Shown piece by piece: positions 58,983 through 64,000 of a stretch of DNA of 64,000 bases. Positions within the stretch are counted from its first letter, which is position 1. Each line of letters opens with the position of its first letter. Location: contig CANUEZ040000140.1 of NCBI GenBank assembly GCA_948099385.1, positions 1,860,001 through 1,924,000 on the forward strand, given 5' to 3'. Source of the stretch: Fasciola hepatica (taxonomy: Eukaryota > Platyhelminthes > Trematoda > Plagiorchiida > Fasciolidae). Below the pieces are notes generated by a model that saw only the letters and a program-made list of their open reading frames with translations, was not told the DNA's origin and did no database searches. The position numbers and the translations under genes were made by a program.

Positions 58983-59042
58983 TAATAATAATGGTATATT
59001 TCTCGACCATGGTCGAGGCGCATGCGCAAGCGCATGATCATG
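58983..59042 (-). promoter_or_regulatory. Palindromic 3' terminus of copy 2 (putative RT recognition hairpins)
   Basis: Directly inside the ATT tail are three perfect palindromes: CTCGACCATGGTCGAG (59002-59017), GCGCATGCGC (59018-59027) and CATGATCATG (59033-59042). In copy 1 the same positions read CTCGGCCACGGTCGAG with a CATGATCATG nearby (49056-49095). The 24563-24576 end of another insertion has TCGGGTGTACCCGA at the matching place. Non-LTR RTs often recognise a hairpin at the 3' end of their RNA; that role here is inferred. Confidence 0.55.
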
Positions 59043-61766
59043 GTGTACAACGTTACTCAAAACAATGAACTATACACGAATTTCAGGAAAGCGAGTGGAA
59101 TCGTCAGAAGCAAAACAATATAGCTAGAGATAGTTTGAGTCGACTGAAATTATAAAGGTTTGCGCGGCAAATACGGTTTGGTTTCGGATTCGACTGGTTG
59201 GTGGTGGTCCGTGAAAATACAAAATATATCGTGAAAATATAGCGCTATGGATGCGTTATAAGTCATAATAATGCAAGATGTGGGTAACTGAAGCCCATTG
59301 CTGGTTCTATGCACGGAGTAAGTTATGGACATGGAGAGGTTAAGGAAATGAATGGGAGTACAACCGTGAACTTTGGTGAATATGAAGAGAGCGGCTCTCT
59401 ATGGAGATGAAGTTGGCCCGGAATGATGGATATTCCCGATTCTAATAGAAGGAGTTCATCATGAAACGAGGGGACATGAGGAAGCTTTGTGGAAATGGAC
59501 AGGCAACGGTGATGAATGTGGAGGAAACAGCAATCCATAAATAAGGTGAGTTTAGGTTCGGGATCAATAACCCTTATCATTCAGAAAAAAAAGGCAGCGC
59601 AACTTGAAGGCCTTTAACTGGTGAAGAGTCAATTTCAAGCTGGATACCGATCGGAAGAAAAATGAAATCTTGGAAGAGAAAACGGAGCGAAAAATCTCCT
59701 TGTAGGCTCGCGCCTTATTGTTCTGTTATACTGACAAATATATTGACTTATTGATTCTCGGTGATCTTCGGCATCATTTTTGGGAACCAAGGATGTGAGG
59801 GACAAGTGGACTCGCGTTCGGATAACGTATCGAATTTTAATGAGAGAAAATTCCTGTGTTGCGTATTCTGGCTCTGTTATTGGATTGTTTCACGTGAGAC
59901 CAAGGTGATGTGCAGCATCCCGTGGGTATGGTTCATCAGGCGCGGTAAGGGACGTGTCAATCAATCAATAGAAGTTTGCTTGCGAACTGTTATTTCTGAA
60001 GCCTCCAACAGTGACATCATAGTAGAGGTGTTGCGTTAGGAGACGTCTATCAATCTGCTTGTAAGCATTTGGGGGTGTTTTAGGTCGTGTGGCCCGATTG
60101 CAATCCCATTTGGTATAAAAGATGCCATTAAGGTCTCTGTCGGTACAGGTCAAAGTGTGGACATTGGTCACCGAAAGTGGTGCCCGAGAGAGTGGGCGAC
60201 GACAAACCTGAAATAAATGGTGTTAGCAGTCTGGACGTGGTTCCAGCTGTTGGTTATGATAATAAATAGCGACAATTAATAATGAACTGGCTGGGTTTAT
60301 GTGGTTTATGTGATTGTAGTTGGCAGGAGGCAGTGGTTACTGTTAGGTAGGGTTGTAAACCTAAGCGTGGCTTAGATGCTAGGACATCGAGAAGACCGCT
60401 TTCTAAAAAAAGATGACGGAAGATAGAGGGGTATAGATGGAAAAGGTGACCGGTTTCCACTATGTTCTTATCTCTTTTTTTCCTTTTCCGGGCTTCATCG
60501 AGGTTGCCGTTATTCGTCAGGTACGTCGATACTCTGTCCAGGTCAATGGGTTGAAGGTCAGGGCTGTGGTAGCGATTGTATTTGACGTCGACGTGCATGC
60601 TAGGTGCGCTTATGGTGGGTATGGGGTGGTTGAAACTTAGAGCGGGGGGTGGGAAAGCGTATGTGGAGAGTCCAGTGCGCTGTCACCCCAGTCAGTCTCG
60701 AGCGTGAAGACCAAAGCTTGTCGAGCGAACAAGGGCGATGTGGGGTTTCCCCTTTCGCAGGATCAGGTCTGGGCTGATGGGATACTTTCCCATAGATGAA
60801 GGTTGCCCAATTCCTTCACAGCCCGATGTCAGTGGTATTTTGAGATCGAATCGATCCCACGAGGTCTTTTTCGTTTCCACTGTTCTCTTTGTTCACTTTT
60901 ATTATTATTATTATTTTTTTTTTGTTTCCTAACAGAGGGGTGGTTGAGCCCATATAGGAACTTTCCATAGCCCCTCCGCCCGATCGTAATTTTATGCGTA
61001 TTTGTCTTTTTTCGCAACTGCTGGGGGTGGTCTGTTTTCCCCACGTTCCAACGACGCAATGGTATGGGTGCCGTTGACATCAGGTGTTTCGCTAGCATGG
61101 GCTGGGAAAATGCAGGATGGGATTATGCAACACACGGAGTAGGACAACGAACGTTGTAAAGCACAAGCTAGCATACGTGTGTCAGTCTCATACAGCGCCA
61201 GGCCATGCCTAAGACCATCAGAGTCCATTCCGAGCTAGCTGGTGCAGATGAGTTTAGCTCTGCTGATGGGAAATGGTGTGGTGCATAAGAGAGAATATGA
61301 TAGTAGTTGGTGGATGGTAGATACAGAGGTGAGACGAGAGGAAAAGCCACCAGGTAAGTACTAGCAGGTGGGCTTCTGGGATAATAGATTCTGGAATGAG
61401 GTGATTAAGAAAGGCGAATTGAGGCCGGGCATAAAACCCAGGTGAGTGGTGGTAGCCAAGATGAACGGGAGAGGAGTGAAAGGATCGAGTAAAGTGGTAG
61501 ACGGCGGAACTCAGTGTCCTAGGGTTCGAAGCCACGTACTGATTTGCTGTGGAGACATCTAAGACTAAGAAACTTAGACTGGTTGGCAATAGAACAGGAA
61601 CATTGTCTTAAATTAGGAGAACCGACAAGCATTAAACTAGGTATAGTTATAAAAGTCAGCAAACTGTGGCTACAGTAGTATAGATTGTAATCAATATAAC
61701 TTAAAAGAGAATAGTTGCCCTGGCGCTTGTCATCGGGTGAGAAATGAAAGTTCTAGTGCAGTAATC
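58992..61766 (-). other. 3' UTR of copy 2
   Basis: About 2.8 kb, pyrimidine-rich in the sense orientation, ending in palindromic words and the ATT tail. The 111-codon frame 61589-61254 and the 114-codon frame 60598-60254 on the minus strand are not conserved as frames in copy 1 or copy 3. A plus-strand ATT/T run at 60900-60923 is internal. Confidence 0.75.
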
Positions 61767-63599
61767 CTAGTAATCAAACCCGTTTTCGTAGGCCACCTCT
61801 TCGGTGACGGTCAGGCCGGTAAGAAGGATCACATTGGGAACAGTCAAGAACTGATCCAGCGAGCCTCTGAACTGGGAAACTGAGAAACTCTCGCGGATGT
61901 TTAGCGGGAGTTTATTCCATAACTTTGAGTATTTTATAAGAAAAAAGTTAGATCTTAACGCTAGTTTTGATCTAGGAATAGAGAGCTGCATTGACCGATG
62001 GCGTAGAGCATAATTCGTGGAGGGAGTGAGACGAATGGGTTCGGTACACGAAAAGGCCGTACGGTGGTACAGCTTAAACAGGAAGCACAAATTGAGCTTC
62101 ATGCGACGCAACCATAGAGGGTCAAGATTGAGTAGGATGCATCGATCCTTGTAACACAGACTGGAGGAAAAGCCTACTAATTGTTTGGTGAATTGGCGTT
62201 GCACGGACTCCAGAGAAATGCGGTCGGATTTCGTCATGTTGGTGAAGATAATGGGACAGTATTCAAGGAGAGGCCTGGCGTGAGACTTGTAAGTGAGCAG
62301 TTTGCAATCATATAGCCGAAAAGTTCTGGAGATGAGACCAGTGGTTCTTCTGGTCTTTGCAATCTGGAGTGGAACATACTCAGAAAACCTAAAGCTACAA
62401 GAATAATGGAGACCAAGGTCTCGAACTAAAGGGCTGTACGAAATGGGTAGGTCGTGGATAAGCAGGGTTCCGGGGGTCACTTGGCATCTGAATGTTGTGT
62501 AGCAGCTCTTTGAGGTCGAAAAGTCCATATTCCATGAATTGCACCAATCTCCGAGTCGCTTTAGGTCACTAGAGATATCATCCAGCATGATGTTGAGGTT
62601 TTGACGAGGAAACTCATAGACAATCTTAACGTCATCAGCGAAAAGGAATGGGGTACCATGGTGCAAGATGGGAAATATGTCGTTTATGTAGATGAGAAAT
62701 AGTAAAGGACCAAGTACACTGCCTTGTATAACTCCACTGGTGACTGGAGCAGGTTGTGAGAAACACCCATCAATGGAAACCACTTGTGAACGGTCCGATA
62801 AATAGGATGTTAACCAAGATAAAAGCGAACCGGAAAAGCCATGAGCTTTGAGTTTGGTTAGTAACAAAGCGTGAGGGACGCGGTCGAAAGCCTTTGTCAT
62901 ATCAAGGTATATGATGATGATAGATTTAGCGTTGTCGGCGGCCGCCGTTATGAGGTTAAAAAAGTCGTACTGACAGGTGGTGCATGAACGTGATTTTAGG
63001 AAGCCATGCTGCCCACTATGGATGATGTTATGGGACAACAGGAAGTCGGACATCCGCTGTTTGATGAGGCGTTCCATCAACCTAGAAGCGATTGGAGTGT
63101 GGTTGATAGGGCGGTAATTTGAGGGGTCATGTATTGGTCCCTTTTTACGGATTGGGATGATGACCGCAGTCTTCCACTGTGAGGGAAATATGCCAAACTT
63201 GATGGATAGATTGTAGACCTTCAATAGTAAGGCTGCGACATCAGTTCCTCCAAGACGTAGAAGTGTCGGCGGAACACCATCATGGCCAAGGTGTGAGGAC
63301 TTCCGGACACGGGTAATCTGGTTGGTCACCTCTTTTAAAGTAAATTCTAAATCAGACAGTGAGTGCTCGGTGACAGGGTCTATGCATGGGGATAAAGTAA
63401 GGGGGTTCGTAGTCATGGATGCAGCAAAGTAGGAGTTAAGCGCCTCGGCTACCGCTAGAGGTGAGGTAATGCGGTCGTTATTTTCTAAGATTAGAGAGGG
63501 GATACCTACTGGTTTGCTCTGATTTCTATTCTTCATTAGGTATGCCAACTTTGAGGAAGTATCATGGCATTGCAAGGCAGATACTTCTTGTCTCTCCAA
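61767..63599 (-). CDS. Reverse transcriptase domain of copy 2 ORF2, uninterrupted
   Basis: 610 codons without a stop, ending at the natural C-terminus 'ENGFDY'. RT blocks in order: 'GHDGVPPTLLRLGG' (105-118), 'FPSQWKTAVIIPI' (138-150), 'NYRPINHTPI' (161-170), 'GQHGFLKSRSCTTC' (196-209), motif A 'YLDMTKAFDRVPH' (D233), motif B 'TSGVIQGSVLGPLLF' (287-301), and motif C F-A-D-D (320-323; 62631-62642). The thumb and the 'LWNKLPLNIRES' C-terminal block follow. The endonuclease half is missing because of 5' truncation at 63602. The apparent first codon is TTG near the junction, so no native start exists. Intact catalytic residues make this the best reference RT in the window, but without promoter or endonuclease it is unlikely to be mobile. 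Confidence 0.92.
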   Translation of the reverse strand: MERQEVSALQCHDTSSKLAYLMKNRNQSKPVGIPSLILENNDRITSPLAVAEALNSYFAASMTTNPLTLSPCIDPVTEHSLSDLEFTLKEVTNQITRVRKSSHLGHDGVPPTLLRLGGTDVAALLLKVYNLSIKFGIFPSQWKTAVIIPIRKKGPIHDPSNYRPINHTPIASRLMERLIKQRMSDFLLSHNIIHSGQHGFLKSRSCTTCQYDFFNLITAAADNAKSIIIIYLDMTKAFDRVPHALLLTKLKAHGFSGSLLSWLTSYLSDRSQVVSIDGCFSQPAPVTSGVIQGSVLGPLLFLIYINDIFPILHHGTPFLFADDVKIVYEFPRQNLNIMLDDISSDLKRLGDWCNSWNMDFSTSKSCYTTFRCQVTPGTLLIHDLPISYSPLVRDLGLHYSCSFRFSEYVPLQIAKTRRTTGLISRTFRLYDCKLLTYKSHARPLLEYCPIIFTNMTKSDRISLESVQRQFTKQLVGFSSSLCYKDRCILLNLDPLWLRRMKLNLCFLFKLYHRTAFSCTEPIRLTPSTNYALRHRSMQLSIPRSKLALRSNFFLIKYSKLWNKLPLNIRESFSVSQFRGSLDQFLTVPNVILLTGLTVTEEVAYENGFDY

Positions 63600-63602
63600 G
63601 TT

Positions 63603-64000
63603 GGTCTAGGCTGTGCTAACGGTAGCGCCATAACTTTTCTTCGTCATCCTGGAGAGGTTCGTCTCAACCCGTCCTTTTCTGACACAGCAATTGCAGCAAG
63701 CACTTTCCGGGTAACAACCATGGTGAAACGAAGCCTAGGGGGTTATAGAGGCTTGAGACTGATGATAGGATTCCTCTCTGTGTGGCTGGTTGTTTGGGTA
63801 GGTCCAGAGTGAATATGAATTCGTCACCTTCGGGTTTCCATTGAACTCCAAGCTTGCGCCCCATTTGTGAACAGGATCTTAAAAGCTCTCTCGTACACTC
63901 CACTTTCTCGGACTTCGGGAGAACCTATAGCACCTCCTGGCTGTTTGAGGTCCATTTGGTGAGGCCAAATCCCACAGCGTTTAGGGTGGCGATCACTTAG
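63603..64000 (-). pseudogene. BEL/Pao Pol piece 1: end of RT and following linker
   Basis: The minus strand from the window edge reads 'GFGLTKWTSNSQEVL' and 'LGVQWKPEGDEFIFTLD', then 'PATQRGILSSVSSLYNPLG' and 'WLLPGKCLLQLL'. This is the characteristic BEL/Pao stretch (LTKWxSNxxEVL, LGVxWxxxxDxF, RxxLSxxSSLYDPLGFxxP) that links RT to RNase H. An in-frame TGA replaces a Trp codon in the 'RTG-DEPLQDDEEK' part near 63655. The element continues beyond the end of the window (Gag, protease and RT core not seen) and is interrupted at about 63602 by copy 2. Confidence 0.88.

Larger units (their letters stand above)
58983..63602 (-). mobile_element. CR1-like element copy 2, 5'-truncated, inserted in BEL/Pao
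   Basis: 4.6 kb on the minus strand: the RT half of ORF2, a 3' UTR of about 2.8 kb and an ATT tail at 58983-58991. The 5' end falls in ORF2 at the position equivalent to residue 399 of the copy 1 protein. BEL/Pao pol sequence ends at the 5' junction ('WRYR' and 'SLDQL' near 63605-63640) and resumes at the 3' junction ('RRCLTG' near 58970). No clear target-site duplication was seen, which is common for CR1-like elements. The open reading frame indicates a recent insertion. Confidence 0.9.

Noticed and set aside
1..64000. tRNA, rRNA, CRISPR or bacterial operon features
   Set aside because: None were seen; the content is eukaryotic retrotransposons throughout.

Overview
The window is eukaryotic, repeat-derived DNA with no host gene, tRNA, rRNA or CRISPR array that I can support. 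Everything recognisable is retrotransposon: many non-LTR elements of CR1/Jockey-superfamily type (AP-endonuclease plus reverse transcriptase), one Ty3/Gypsy element, one BEL/Pao element, a short SINE-like repeat and one foldback repeat. The element mix, intermediate GC and very long retroelement-only stretches fit a flatworm, and my best guess is a tapeworm of the Spirometra/Diphyllobothrium kind. That guess is inference from general resemblance and not from a marker gene.

From 1 to about 31 kb lies a series of strongly decayed non-LTR copies, all on the plus strand: A (340-1560), B (5600-7650), C (8120-8950), D (9905-11095 and 12601-12776), E (13040-14524), F (16215-18990), I (19600-22589 and 24612-25690) and G (25860-28290 and 30690-31005). 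Several are split by later insertions that carry only the 3' untranslated region of other non-LTR elements (11096-12600, 22590-24611, 28290-30690, 31002-31415) or by the SINE-like repeat (13882-14103). From 33.2 to 37.4 kb is a dead Gypsy element with its own SINE-like insertion. A PHD-finger ORF1 remnant (H) sits at 38.9-39.9 kb.

From 39.9 kb to the end the coding strand switches to minus. Three copies of one young CR1-like family lie at 39911-47600, 49026-57171 and 58983-63600. The last two are inserted into one BEL/Pao element, whose three pieces (end of window to 63603, 58982-57172, 49025-48717) read as one pol gene once the insertions are skipped. The best preserved reading frames are the 901-codon endonuclease-RT at 52882-55587 and the 610-codon RT at 61767-63599.

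The family shows consistent biology: an ORF1 with an RRM-like fold, a proline-rich frame ending at a T7 run where ORF2 opens, ORF2 (EN-RT), an unusually long (about 2.8-3.6 kb) pyrimidine-rich 3' UTR, a set of short palindromes at the extreme 3' end, and an (ATT)n/(ATTATC)n tail. Activity would involve ORF2 nicking DNA and reverse transcribing from that 3' end. The frequent 5' truncation and 3'-UTR-only copies are what such target-primed insertion leaves.
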